The notes beneath the pieces were generated by a model. The model was not told the DNA's origin. It saw only the letters and a program-made list of their open reading frames with translations, and did not search any database. A stretch of 64,000 nt of DNA from Polyodon spathula (Eukaryota > Chordata > Actinopteri > Acipenseriformes > Polyodontidae), in NCBI RefSeq assembly GCF_017654505.1, contig NC_054559.1, forward strand, positions 2,265,146 to 2,329,145, read 5' to 3'. Of this stretch, positions 1 to 10,788 are shown piece by piece (position 1 is the first letter of the stretch; every line of letters starts with the position of its first letter). Position numbers and translations under genes: made by a program.

Positions 1-129
1 CTAGGTATGCAAAGTTGGGAGAGACCTATCCCAACAGACTCACAGCTGTAATTGCTGCCAAAGGTGCTTCCCCTAATATTAACTCAGGGGGGCAGAGACT
101 TATCAAATTATTAATTAGTTTTGCATTTG

Positions 130-188
<59 letters not shown>

Positions 189-346
189 ATATATTTTTTT
201 TTTCTCAATAAAAACTTTTTCCCCTTAATAGTGTGGAGTATGGTGTGTAGATAAGTGGGGAAAAAAAATCCTCATTTAAATGCATGAAACTCTTCGGCAC
301 TGACACAACAAAATGTGAAAAAAAGTTCAAGGGGGTGTAGACTTTA
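1..346 (+). mobile_element. Tc1/mariner 3' end, truncated by window edge
   Basis: The first 110 bases match the 3' end of the Tc1 transposase reading frame and its downstream region at 59030-59113 of this same window (shared words such as CTGTAATTGCTGCCAAAGGTGC without the last two bases). Positions 300-346 resemble the matching terminal inverted repeat (CAAAATGTG, then AGGGGGTG). The element is therefore the right end of a Tc1 copy whose body lies outside the window. It is split by an AT microsatellite at 131-194. No intact coding sequence remains. Confidence 0.75.
131..194. repeat. (AT)n microsatellite
   Basis: About 64 bases of alternating AT inside the Tc1 remnant, followed by a T run. 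It probably expanded from a TA-rich part of the inverted repeat. Confidence 0.95.
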
Positions 347-363
347 TATATATATATATACAC

Positions 364-409
<46 letters not shown>
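343..409. repeat. (TA)n(CA)n compound microsatellite
   Basis: Alternating TA changes to CA, about 67 bases. It lies exactly between two Tc1 elements and stops at the TA target dinucleotide of the next one (410-411). Confidence 0.95.
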
Positions 410-411
<2 letters not shown>

Positions 412-1994
412 CTGTGCAAAAGTTTGAAAAAAGCAGGGGGGATTGATGTATGCAGGTGTGAAAAAATGCTGTTCAAGAATGCTTTCAAAAAGACATGTTA
501 ATAGTTTTTATTTATCAATTAACAAAATGCAAAGTGAGTGAACAGAAGACAAATCTACATCAAATCAATATTTGCTGTGACCACCCTTTGCCTTCAAAAC
601 AGCATCAATTCTTCTAGGCACACTTGCACACAGTTTTTGAAGGAACTCGGCAGGTAGGTTGGCCCAAACATCTTGGAGAACTAACTACAGTTCTTCTGTG
701 GATTTAGGCAGCCTCAGTTGCTTCTCTCTCTTCATGTAATCCCAGACATACTCGATGATGTTGAGATCAGGGCTCTGTGGGGGCCATACCATCACTTCCA
801 GGACTCCTTGTTCTTCTTTACGCTGAAGATAGTTGTCAATGACTTTCTCTGTATGTTTGGGGTCGTTGTCACGCTGCAGAATAAATTTGGGGCCAATCAG
901 ATGCCTCCCTGATTGTATTGCAGGATGGGTAAGTATCTGCCTGTACTTCTCAGCATTGAGGAGACCATTAATTCTGACCAAATCCCCAACTCCATTTGCA
1001 GAAATGCAGCTCCAAACTTGCAAGGAACCTCCACCATGCTTCACTGTTGCCTGCAGACACTCATTCGTGTACCGCTCTCCAGCCCTTCGGCGAACAAACT
1101 GCCTTCTGCTACAGCCAAATATTTCAAATTTTGACTCATCAGTCCAGAGCACCTGCTACCATTTTTCTGCACCCCAGTTCCTGTGTTTTCGTGCACAGTT
1201 GAGTCACTTGGCCTTGTTTCCACATCGGAGGTATGGCTTTTTGTCCGCAAGTCTTCCATGAAGGCCACTTCTGACCAGACTTCTCCGGACAGTAGATGGG
1301 TGTACCAGGGTCCCACTGTTTTCAGCCAATTCTGAGCTAATGGCACTGCTGGACATCTTCCGATTGCAAAGGGAAGTAAGCATGATGTGTCTTTCATCTG
1401 CTGCAGTAAGTTTCCTTGGCCGACCACTGCGTCTACGGTCCTCAATGTTGCCCGTTTCTTTGTGCTTCAAAAGAGCTTGGGCAGCACATCTGGAAACCCG
1501 TCTGCCTTGAAATCTCTGCCTGGGAGAGACCTTGCTGATGCAGTATAACTACCTTGTGTCTTGTTGCTGTGCTCAGTCTGGTGTATGACTTTTGACAGTA
1601 AACTGTCTTCAGCAACCTCACCTTGTTAGCTGAGTTTGGCTGTTCCTCACCCAGTTTTATTCCTCCGACACAGCTGTTTCTGTTTCAGTTAATGATTGTG
1701 TTTCAACCTACATATTGAATTGATGATCATTAGCACCTGTTTGGTATAATTGTTTAATCATACACCTGACTATATGCCTACAAAATCCCTGACTTTGTGC
1801 AAGTGTACCTAGAAGAATTGATGCTGTTTTGAAGGCAAAGGGTGGTCACACCAAATATGGATTTGATTTAATTTTTCCTTCTGTTCACTCACTTTGTATT
1901 TTGTTAATTGATAAATAAACTATTAGCATGTCTATTTTTTAAAGCATTCTTACTTTAAAGCATTTTTTCACACCTGCCTAAAACTTTTGCACAG
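412..1994 (-). mobile_element. Tc1/mariner element with ~200 bp TIRs
   Basis: The ends are inverted copies: CTGTGCAAAAGTTT at the left and AAACTTTTGCACAG at the right, each flanked by the TA target (410-411 and 1995-1996). The inverted repeats run about 200-225 bp (412 to about 637; about 1794 to 1994). The left repeat contains the last codons of the transposase, so the end of the gene is duplicated at the other end of the element. Length is about 1.58 kb, normal for a full-length Tc1. Confidence 0.9.
565..1590 (-). pseudogene. Tc1 transposase, broken
   Basis: DNA transposase of the DD34E family. Read from high to low coordinates: helix-turn-helix region, then the linker GRPRKL near 1430, then DDE motifs. 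LWTDESKFEIFG is near 1150-1115 (first Asp), RDNDPKHT near 880 (second Asp), and SPDLNIIEYVWDY near 765 (Glu). The frame is broken by a one-base shift near 1495 and by in-frame stops at about 1203, 1154 and 685. The natural stop is TGA at 565-567. No initiator ATG is obvious. The catalytic residues are still recognisable, so the copy died fairly recently, but it cannot make a transposase. Confidence 0.85.
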
Positions 1995-2041
1995 TACTGT
2001 ATATATAAACATTCTGTGTTTTGTATGAAAACCTGCTTCTA

Positions 2042-2178
2042 AGAGCATAAGAACATAAGAAAGTTTACAAACGAGAGGAGGCCATTCGGCCCATCTTGCT
2101 CGTTTGGTTGTTAGTAGCTTATTGATCCCAAAATCTCATCAAGCAGCTTCTTGAAGGATCCCAGGGTGGATAGTGGGT
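2042..2178 (-). mobile_element. CR1 LINE 3' tail fragment
   Basis: Matches the 3' end of the long CR1 copy at 40782-40920, including the 8-bp tail repeat (ATAAGAAC on this strand) and the last codons of the reverse transcriptase reading frame. It is severely 5' truncated, which is typical for LINE insertion by target-primed reverse transcription. Confidence 0.85.
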
Positions 2179-2547
2179 CTGCTAGTTCGACTGCCAGCCT
2201 CTCCATTTCTTGCCTATACAGATATCCTTGGTACAAGGTGGTGGCAGCGGCTCATGCTCCTTGCTTGGTTGTATTGCAGTAAGAGCAGAGCACCTGGGTT
2301 ATCCTAAAGTAACGTGGTGAAGGCCTTTCTTCTGCTTTTACATTTTTGTAAATAGCTGTGGAAATGACTAGTAACTGATATTGTATTCTGTCATTGCATA
2401 AACAAAGGGTAGCAGTTTGTGGCATCACAATATGACCTGTTGGAATGTATAACCACACACATTGTAAAAAAAAAACCCAAAGGTAGCAATTTCTGACAGG
2501 AAGGCATATTGTGACAGTACATCAGCATAAATTGCTCATTACACCAG

Positions 2548-2580
<33 letters not shown>

Positions 2581-3038
2581 AATAATCGTGCAAAAGATTT
2601 TAAACTATCGAAAGAAATTGGTATCAGTTCAATCCTGTGTGATACAGCCATGTGAATAGATAGTACAATCTCATATTGATGTGAGATAGAAGCCGATTTT
2701 CACTCCTCACCAGTAAGCCCACTCGTGAGTAGCCGCTCTGACTCACAACACCCTAGGCAATGTATGGAAAGGTGTGGTTTGCAAATCTCCTAACACTGAT
2801 TACATAACCCAAGAATAAAAAAAAAAATATTGAAAGAGCATGATCAAAGCCTTGTTAGATTATTACAGTGTAAAGGCTGTACTAGCTTGTATGGGACCCT
2901 AGAGGGCAGCACTGACTACGTTTGCAAGGTGCAGTTTAACACAGCAGTCCATTCACAATACAAGCTACTAGATGAAATCAACACTGAACAGGGTGTAGGG
3001 TTTAAACACACCGATTTACTTTCCATAGCTTACTGCGT
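2179..3038. other. Flank downstream of MED26, no gene seen
   Basis: AT-rich sequence with a long T run (about 2550-2574) and short A runs. Small open frames here show no recognisable protein motif. Confidence 0.6.
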
Positions 3039-3262
3039 TGTTGTATGTATTCCTGCAATATCCTTTTCAACATAATCGTGATTGTTTTTATATTTGTATT
3101 AACATATTACTGCTGAGTTTTCACAATGCAGATGTAGTAAATTCAGAAGACCTGATGGTTAACTGAAGTGAAACGAAAAAATAGCAGGGACAAGTTAATA
3201 GAAATATCAAAACAATCGCAATTATGTTGAAAAAGATATTGCAGGAATACAAACAGCAACAC
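3039..3262. repeat. Foldback/MITE-like repeat, copy 1
   Basis: Imperfect inverted arms of about 65 bp (3039-3103 and 3194-3262) around about 90 bp of spacer; CCTGCAATATCCTTTTCAAC pairs with its complement on the other side. A related copy lies at 12405-12575 in the opposite sense and shares the internal words AGCAGGGACA and AATTCAGAAGAC. Two related copies with foldback structure suggest a non-autonomous DNA element; the family is not identified. Confidence 0.6.
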
Positions 3263-4182
3263 AGGAAAAGTTTAAAACCTCCAGTCAAGCACAGGGAAAT
3301 TTACAGCAACTAAACCTGAACACTTTTTTTTTTTTTTTTTTTTAGAAAAGCACATTGATGCTCTAACCATAAAGTTTTATTTTAGATCAAACTTGTGCTT
3401 CTCTTCACAAAGTTGATCTCCTGTGCTTATGTCCTTAATGTATTGTGGGCAATAACATGGAATGCATTACTGTGATCACATTATATTTATCAGTAACCTG
3501 TAATTGTAACAGATCTTTTTTCAGACAGAAGAGTGTGGTTATATATTAAAAAGTAACTTAATTTTCCTTAGAAAGCACTGTTTGTATGTCTTTCAAAACT
3601 GTGCAGAATGAATGGACGGACATTGTTATCTTCAATTACTTTAGTGTGATTGTGAAATATAAAATCTTGGTATCAGTGAGAGATATCAGCCCTTTATATG
3701 TTAGGAAACATGCTTTACTCAGTAAAAGCAGAAAGACATTTTCAAAGACAGACATTTTGTGCAACTTTTTTTTTTATTATTATTAATTTCCACATTTATA
3801 TCACAACGCGTCCACGTAAAAGGACCAAATAGCAAAGTCGCTCGCTTCTGTATCATGATTCACAGAAGTCTAAATGTCTATACATTCACTAAGGCTCTTT
3901 GTCTTTGTAAATTGTGTTATGATGGGTTTCTTTTTCATAAGGCAAACAACATCTAAAAGGAATGGTAACAAGTATATTCCAGCATACAAACAGATTTTTT
4001 TTTTTTTTTTTTAATTTTACATTTTTTTTTTTTTTAATCTCACAGTACAAAGTTGCAATTTAGTAGCACCCTCTGTTTTGCCATTTTGGGCATCAAATAA
4101 AAAAAAAAAACATTATCTACCAAGCAGAGAAGTAACAAGCAAAAAAAACAAAATTTTAAAAGGGTGTATTATTACTTATTAT
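3263..4182. other. AT-rich flank, no gene seen
   Basis: Contains long T or A homopolymers (near 3325, 3767, 3994, 4023, 4100) and no coding signal. The distal end of the MED26 3' UTR could reach into it, but the sequence does not settle this. Confidence 0.5.
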
Positions 4183-4212
4183 ATATAGTATATATATATT
4201 ATCGCCCACTTT

Positions 4213-4267
<55 letters not shown>

Positions 4268-4290
4268 TTATTATTATAATAAAATAAATA
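4183..4290. repeat. AT-rich microsatellite
   Basis: Alternating TA tracts, the longest at about 4217-4262, grading into ATT repeats. Confidence 0.9.
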
Positions 4291-4849
4291 CCACTTGTTT
4301 TGTTAAGTTTGTAAAAACGATGTGTGTGTAGGGAGCTGTATGGAATGTTGGGGCCCCTTCATATTGCTGAGTATGTCAGAGGTTGCATGATGCAAACAGC
4401 TCTACAGTTTTTGCACATTTCTTGTATAAACTCAAAAAACATCACCACCAAATAAAATTAAAAAAAAATAAAAAAATCAATAAATAGATGCATTCTTGTT
4501 ATGGTAACTTCTTTATTCATTTTGACGTAAAGCTTTACCTGCCATACTACTGATTTCACAATTCTTGAGTTTTTTCCCCCACCTAACTTGCAGGCTAGAT
4601 TCCTTTTTTCAGAACTGGCTCGACCAACTCCTATTTCCAAAGCCATTGTAACCCTGTTTGTAGTTTAGGAAGTTGGCAGCAACACATCACAGAGGGGTTT
4701 GTATCCGACTTGTACAGAGCGGCCCCTCCATACCCTTTGCTGTCGGCCTTGGCGTGCCGCAAGGCTCACTTCCTCTTGGGCATGCAGCCTGTAACCCTGG
4801 AAGGGCTTTATTTCTGAAGTGTTACAAAAAAACAAAAACGAGATTGTGT
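4291..4849 (-). other. MED26: Probable MED26 3' UTR
   Basis: This sequence directly follows the MED26 stop codon on the minus strand. AATAAA signals on the minus strand lie at 4807-4812 (only about 40 bases after the stop) and 4512-4517. The second is the more plausible cleavage signal of the two, but the true 3' end is unknown and could lie further downstream. No gene is seen on the other strand. Confidence 0.5.
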
Positions 4850-6517
4850 TCAGTCTAAGCAGACGTACGGCAGTACATTTAGTTTACTCTCGTCACCGTG
4901 TGGATCTAAAGATATACACTGTGTCCAATCATACCAGTTACCTTTCGTATCAGAACAGCCATTGACGCCAGGCCAGTTCTGCTGGTGTATTCTAAGGAGG
5001 TCCTCCTGCGTGACCTCCCGACTAGCCCCAGGGAAGTCGTGGGAGCTGTTTGGTACTAAAACGTGAGTCTTTCGAGATTCTTTAATGTTATGCTCCTCCT
5101 GCTTCAAATATTCTGTCATGAAAAAGTGGGCACCGGGAGTCTGCGTCCCGGACGAAGAGAGCAGACTGCTTTGTCTGTTCAGGTATGATTGAATGATTTC
5201 GTTTCTCGACAGCTCTTTCCAGTTTGTCTGTTGAAAGGGACTGGGCAGGAGGGCGTTGGGCTCCTGCTTAGTCGGTTCTGTCCTGGGCGGCTCCGGCTGT
5301 GGGGCCGGTGGTGGTGGCGGGAGTGATTCTTCCACCTGGAAAGAATCCTTTTGCGTTGAATGCTTGATCTGGCCCGTAACCGGGTCAAAGGTAAGCTTCC
5401 GTTCTTTTAACCTGACTGGTTTTGTGCTCTCTTCTACAACCTGCTGTCCATCCAAGTTTACAGTGTAGTCTCTGGATCTGTATTTCTTCTTCCTTTTCCC
5501 GTCAGAGCCTGAAGCTGCATTATCGCTGTCCATTCTTTCAGAGGAAAGACTTTGAGGAATTGTATATTCCAGGTTATGGGATATTTTGGAGCCGTGTGGG
5601 GATTCATGTGGGGTGTTGTACAGATGATGAGCATCAAGATCCATCCTCCCAGGCCAATGCTCAGATGCCAGAGTCTCGTGTACCTCATTCATTGTCACTG
5701 GAATAGGGGGAGTTGAAGGCTGAGAAGGTAAAGGCTGTGGGGATGGCACATGTAAGGTATCCAGGAATTTAGATCCTCGAGATGGGCTTGAAACAGTACC
5801 TTTAGGTGCATACGTGGTCGGCCGCTTAGTCAGAGTGTCTTGTTTAATACTTCTAGGACTGAAAGAGGGGCATCGTGGGCTTTTAGGCTGGTATTGCCCT
5901 CCTCCTTCATCCTTTTTTGCATGCTGCTGCAATACGGCAGTCTTGAGCAAAGAGGAAGTGCTTGGCAGTTTCACAAGTCCTGGGGAGCTGGTGTGAGGTT
6001 TCACAGCATTGACTGGGATTTTATTGTGTTTATCATTCTCCTGATGTTCCAACCTGGTCCTCTCAGAAAGTGTGTTGGCATCCAGAGGACTGGGAAAAGG
6101 CTCCGGACTGCCACTGATACCGTTGGTAGGGGGAGGAGTAAAATTCTGGATCTGTTCATAGTTGGATTTGGACATTTTCAGCAGAAGGGGACTGTCTCTT
6201 TGCTCTCCCTTTCGTTTGCGGTTCCCCAATTTCTCCACTTTGGGAGAGTATGTGTTTTGAATGTCATTTCTGTTTCTCAGTTCCTGCACTGGTTTGGACA
6301 CTGTCGTGGCATTGGGAGGTGAGATATCCTGCCTGCATGGGTGTGCTCCCCCGTTAGCAGAGCCCGGCATGCCAGGCGCCCCTTTTGGCACTGTTTCGTT
6401 CTGACCGGGCTCGATAAGTTTCTGCCAATTCCGCAGCAGCTTCTTTGCACGCTTGGCAAGATCATCATTGCTGGTCTTTTTCCTTACATCGTTGATGAGC
6501 TTCCCTAGTCGAGTTTC
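4850..6517 (-). CDS. MED26: Mediator subunit 26, exon 3 (last exon)
   Basis: MED26 is a nuclear Mediator subunit that docks on TFIID and then on elongation factors, helping RNA polymerase II move from initiation to elongation. This exon encodes 555 residues plus TGA. It opens after a clean acceptor (TTTGGTTTACTGTAG) with ETRLGKL, which completes the TFIIS N-terminal (LW) domain up to LLRNWQKLI. A long low-complexity Ser/Pro/Lys middle follows, with the family words NGISGSPE, ENDKH, KIPVNAVKPHTSSPG and RDYTVNLDGQ. Then come VRLKERKLTFDP and a polyproline stretch, and then the Mediator-binding C-terminal domain. The last has NWKELSRNEIIQSYL, GTQTPGAHFFMTEYLKQEE and WPGVNGC, and it ends in LPYVCLD. 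The fish middle region differs most from mammals; both ends are nearly invariant. No frameshift or internal stop is seen. Identification is very secure. Confidence 0.97.
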   Translation of the reverse strand, partial: ETRLGKLINDVRKKTSNDDLAKRAKKLLRNWQKLIEPGQNETVPKGAPGMPGSANGGAHPCRQDISPPNATTVSKPVQELRNRNDIQNTYSPKVEKLGNRKRKGEQRDSPLLLKMSKSNYEQIQNFTPPPTNGISGSPEPFPSPLDANTLSERTRLEHQENDKHNKIPVNAVKPHTSSPGLVKLPSTSSLLKTAVLQQHAKKDEGGGQYQPKSPRCPSFSPRSIKQDTLTKRPTTYAPKGTVSSPSRGSKFLDTLHVPSPQPLPSQPSTPPIPVTMNEVHETLASEHWPGRMDLDAHHLYNTPHESPHGSKISHNLEYTIPQSLSSERMDSDNAASGSDGKRKKKYRSRDYTVNLDGQQVVEESTKPVRLKERKLTFDPVTGQIKHSTQKDSFQVEESLPPPPPAPQPEPPRTEPTKQEPNALLPSPFQQTNWKELSRNEIIQSYLNRQSSLLSSSGTQTPGAHFFMTEYLKQEEHNIKESRKTHVLVPNSSHDFPGASREVTQEDLLRIHQQNWPGVNGCSDTKGNWYDWTQCISLDPHGDESKLNVLPYVCLD

Positions 6518-7621
6518 CTACAGTAAACCAAAAATAGTTAGTACCTTGAAACTGAATCATGAAAATTTCAATTTTCACTTGCTTCAAAGACTTGGTCATA
6601 TCTAATGAACGGCATCAAATCTTTTACCACCATTACCTTGATTAAACACAGCAACAAACTAATCTCTTTACCTTACATATAACAAGCAGCCAAAGTCCCA
6701 CCTATGCAGCAAGTGCAAATGAATAAAAGGAAAAATAAAACACTGTATAAAACCAGCAAAATACTACGTGGGACAATAATTTGTTTATATACCAGTACAA
6801 TAATTTGATTCCTTTCAGAAATTGCACATGCACTTAGTTTCTATGGAGTGCTCACAGGACCATCACTGCTCCCCTCTTTTCAAAGCGCTCAATAGCTTGG
6901 TTTATGCAATTTTAAATAGTGCTGGGAGAAATCTTTCAATATTCAAAACACTGCTTGAAATGTACTCAGTGGAAAAATGACCACTACCGTATTGTTCACA
7001 TAAGATAATTGATAAATGACTAACAAAGATATCATGCAAAAGAAAACCAAAGCACAACTGACATGTGAATTAAAACACACATTATGCTGCTTTTTTCACC
7101 AAAGTCAAAATTTAACAATTGAACATTCATTTTATGTTTGAAGATAAGTTCAAAAAACAAACATCCAGCACTAATTAACACTTAGTTTTCAATAAAACAA
7201 GAGATTCCAAGCTACTGTTGCTTCCAGGAGAATTCTGTGCTCTGCAGGTTCAACCCAAGGTGCAGCAACTGCAACCAGACCATGTAATCAAGCAAAGGTT
7301 CTCATTCCAATTGAACTGAAATTCTTGCTTTGTGTGCCTTTAAAATGCACTTTGTCTGAAGTTCAATCCTTGTATCAATGCACTAGCAAATTCCTTTTTA
7401 CATTCTAGTTTGGTCAGTCTTATATTTGGAGAATCTTATGAACAGGCTGACTGATGGATGCTCACTGAAAGAAAATACTGAAACTGAAATGTTGAGATAT
7501 TTATCTTATAAAAATTAAAATGCACAAAATAAATTACTGTTTCCCTGAAAGCCCTGCACCCCATGTTCTGGCCTGTTTTTTATTTGGCTGGAGTAATTAG
7601 TATCTTCACACAGCATCTTAC
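6518..7621 (-). other. MED26: MED26 intron 2
   Basis: About 1.1 kb, AT-rich, with donor GTAAGA after LE and acceptor CTGTAG before ET. No repeat family or second gene is recognised in it. Confidence 0.9.
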
Positions 7622-7696
7622 CTCAAGTGCTTCTTTGGTGATAGGATATTTCTCCAAACTGGAGATTACTTCCATTACTGCCACCATGTTACGGAT
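7622..7696 (-). CDS. MED26: Mediator subunit 26, exon 2
   Basis: Encodes 25 residues starting IRNMVAV and ending SLEKYPITKEALE, the middle of the TFIIS N-terminal domain and among the most conserved parts of MED26. The donor is GAG/GTAAGATG. The acceptor is a tandem CAGCAG (NAGNAG, 7697-7702): using the first AG would add one in-frame Gln and start the exon at 7699. I chose the second AG because it joins exon 1 as ...QSN-IRNM..., as in human MED26. Both flanking junctions are phase 0. Confidence 0.95.
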
Positions 7697-8613
7697 CTGC
7701 TGGAATAATAAAACAAAAAAAGTATGTGTGTGTATAATTAATATTTACATTCATACATCTCATGCTGGAACACAGCCAATCAAGAACGCATGCTATGGAA
7801 TGTCTGAAACAAGTTGGCAATTAAATAATTACATAAAACCAATGGTTTTACGTGAGTAAACCAACTCCCCAGACTTAAATGGTTAGAATACGATCTATTT
7901 CACCAATCCGTCTACTGCCAAAGCCCTCAACTCCTCTGGGTCATTCAGGCAATAAGGAATAATTATTTCAAGTGCAAATAAATGTCAGAGTTAAAAAACT
8001 TTTATATGCTTGCCAAGGAGATTTGTGAATTTGAATCAAATTTAAAGCAATAAGTATGTGCATATAGCCCTAATATTCGTGTAAAGCAATTGGCAGGGGA
8101 ATCAGAGGAAACCTACTGACCTTCAGCTGTGCTGTCATTGGGAATGGGTGAGAATCTATGAAAATAATGTGGCACTCTAAACTTAAATAAAATAAATACA
8201 GCTGGAAAAGTTCAGATATGAAGTTTATGTTCTTGGAAATCCAAGTAAACAAGTCAAGATTTGTGACTAAAGTTTAACATGACCATGCCACAGAGCTCTA
8301 GCAAAACCGAATGCAGACACCATGAAGAAGAGTGGTGGTTTTGAAGTCCAGCTTCTTGTCAGGAGTGAATGATTTGGTCTTCATGGAACTAAAAATAACA
8401 GCAGATGTCTGCTCAGGAAGCAAGCCTGTGAGTTCATGGCTATGCATCTGTCATCTGGAGAAATCAAAGAGGAAGACAAACACCATACTGAAGGTGTAGA
8501 CCAGCAGGGACCATCAAGAGTACATTGTGTTTATTTTAGGGGGGTTTAAATTCCCATTCCTTTGATAAGTCATGTGGAGGCATGTCGAATACATTACAGT
8601 TTAGGAGGAGAGT

Positions 8614-8650
<37 letters not shown>

Positions 8651-8659
8651 GGACCTAAC

Positions 8660-9136
8660 TTAAACCTTTGCAGTCCTATGGTCGGACCAGGTCCGACATC
8701 AATTTATCCTTTCCCGTCTAACATCAAAAAGGCATCACACAGGTTCTCCGGAAAAATGCAGAGAAAAGCTTTTAATGGCCAAGAGGCCAATAGAAGCTGA
8801 AGAAAAAACAACAGAGGCGGATCTAAGCAATACACATAGTCCCCTCATCACAGACATAAACAAGCAAGACAGCTGCTTCCGCATCTAGTGCTCAAAGAAA
8901 ATCATGGACATTTGCCAAGCTTTTTGAGATGTTATAGTAATAAAATAATAAGGCTTGGATAGCATTATTGAGGAGTATGGTGATAAATTGAGTGATCAGG
9001 AGTAGATTTATCAGTATGCACTACTATGAAGAGATATGTAATAAATACAGCGAACAAGGAGTGGGACAGGGCTGGACATGCAGTACCGAGTGTCCTTTTG
9101 ATATGGCGCTGAATAAATGGACCGCAAAGGGTTTAA
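8660..9136. mobile_element. piggyBac-type MITE, copy 1
   Basis: Flanked by TTAA on both sides (8660-8663 and 9133-9136). The termini read TTAAACCTTTGCAGTCC and, on the other strand, TTAAACCCTTTGCGGTCC. TTAA targets with a CCCTTTG-type inverted repeat are the mark of the piggyBac superfamily. The interior has no transposase. A homologous copy in the opposite orientation is at 35416-36010. An A run (about 8619-8648) lies just upstream. Confidence 0.75.
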
Positions 9137-10147
9137 GTGTCCTGAGATTTTGGAGCCTGTGTTGACAACCCTATTTGAGACCAGCTATGTGTAAAAAAAA
9201 ATTACCGTGATGAGTGACCTGAATCTCCCCGTGAAATAAAACCCACGTTGATTTAAAATTAACCGTGTGTGTAACACATAAATAGGCTACAAAATTGTTT
9301 AAAAAAATATCTGACATTAAAACACAGCAGTTCCCAAATGGTTCAACTTGTATTGGCACATTACAGTAAATGTACAACTTTATTTACTAAAGCATATTGT
9401 TCAACAACGTCTTGCGCATCTTGTAAAGTTACAGAAGATCTATATTTCTATGCACAGACTTTTTTTTCTCTCAGTATGATCTCTAGAACACGTCTCAGGC
9501 AAACCAACAAAACACAAAAATCTACAACACAGTTTATATTATATATTACAGGTTTACTGCATAACTTTAGTCCTGAAAAAGGGTGATGTGACTGTGCTGT
9601 TGCATATTGAGGTATGTTTGCATTCAGCAGTTGCATGACGTGTTTAGGCACGACAGAGTTCAAATGTGTTCTTGTTATTAATGGGAGGGATATATTCAAA
9701 TGGATGTGTGTCTGGGCGGATATAGGATTCCGTTCACCGAATCCGAGCACTGCTCAGAAAGTAGGGATTCGGTGCATCCCTAGTTCTCTGTAAGTGAAGA
9801 TAGTAGCAAGGTCAATGTTTCAGATACAAAAATATGAGTCATTAGAAAAAGAAAACAAAACCAAAAGTATGTACCAGCAACAGAAAGTAAAGCTACTGAT
9901 CATTTTGCCAAACCTAAAACAGGTGAAGACCTAAATATCACTGCCAGCGATTCATTTGAGAAGTACCTAAAAAATGTAAGTAGGCCATAAGCTGGTTTGA
10001 ACACTGGTTAAACTAAATAAATGTAAAAGCTGAGTTCGCATCCAATATCTGCGGAATGGATTAATGGATTTATTGAACTGCTGTTTCTACCTAGAAGATG
10101 TGAAATAAAAATTAGAAAGGGGATGTTTGTGGAAATGTTGTAAAAAT

Positions 10148-10178
<31 letters not shown>

Positions 10179-10352
10179 CATTAATGTATAATTGTATTAC
10201 TTTTATCTAAAAAATGCTAAACTGAAATCACATGCCCATTTCATGTTTCAATTTAGAATATTTAAGTTCATAAAATCCTTTCAATAGGATCAAAGTATAG
10301 TTCACACTGCCCCCAAGTGTTGCAAGTTTAGGTGATTAAATGTGGTATTGTG
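9137..10352. other. Intron sequence, one hAT-like terminus, no gene
   Basis: AT-rich. At 9765-9782 GGATTCGGTGCATCCCTA resembles the inverted terminus of hAT transposons (TAGGGATGCACCGAATCC on the other strand), and a subterminal inverted match lies at 9725-9744. The partner end was not found. A T run is at about 10151-10177. Confidence 0.5.
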
Positions 10353-10788
10353 TGTGCAGTGCAGGATGGGCCCTATAGCCTGGAGAGCACCGATCGTGGT
10401 CGGGGGTTCCCAGGGGGCGGCACACAAATGGCCGAGCGCCACCCGGGTTTGGGTCTGCTGGGTAATCCTCAGTTCACCGCACACTAACGACTCCTGTAGC
10501 CAATAGGGCGTCTGCGGGACTGCTATAGAAGCCACTCAGATCTGTGTAGTCCTCCAGCACTATAGGTCTGGTGGCTTCGCAATAGACCTGCAGCATGAAG
10601 AGACGGCTTGGCAGGACATGTTTTTGAGGACACGTGTGTCTGCTGCTGTTTCCCCGAGTTGCAGCAGGAATTGCAGTGGTGAACCGGGGTAAAAATAATA
10701 ATTGGTTATTCCAAATTGGGGAGAAAACCAGGGTAAAAACAAAAAAGGAAAAAAAATAAAAAATAATAATTTGTGGTATTGTGGTACT
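10353..10788 (+). mobile_element. tRNA-derived SINE, copy 1 (5' degraded)
   Basis: Homologous to the SINEs at 24807 and 33695: shared GGATGxxCCCTATAGCCT, GCCxAGCGCxxCCCGGGT, CAGATCTGTGTxGTCCTCC and CACTATAGGTCTGGTGGC, and a 3' end of AAAAATAATAATTGG plus an A-rich tail. The tRNA-like head is eroded. Confidence 0.8.

Noticed and set aside
41..409. Repetitive tyrosine/isoleucine frames across AT tracts
   Set aside because: Translation of microsatellites (also at 44717, 46259, 52372).
5256..6322. Open frames on the plus strand opposite MED26 exon 3
   Set aside because: They mirror the MED26 coding strand and show no motif; MED26 identity explains the lack of stops.
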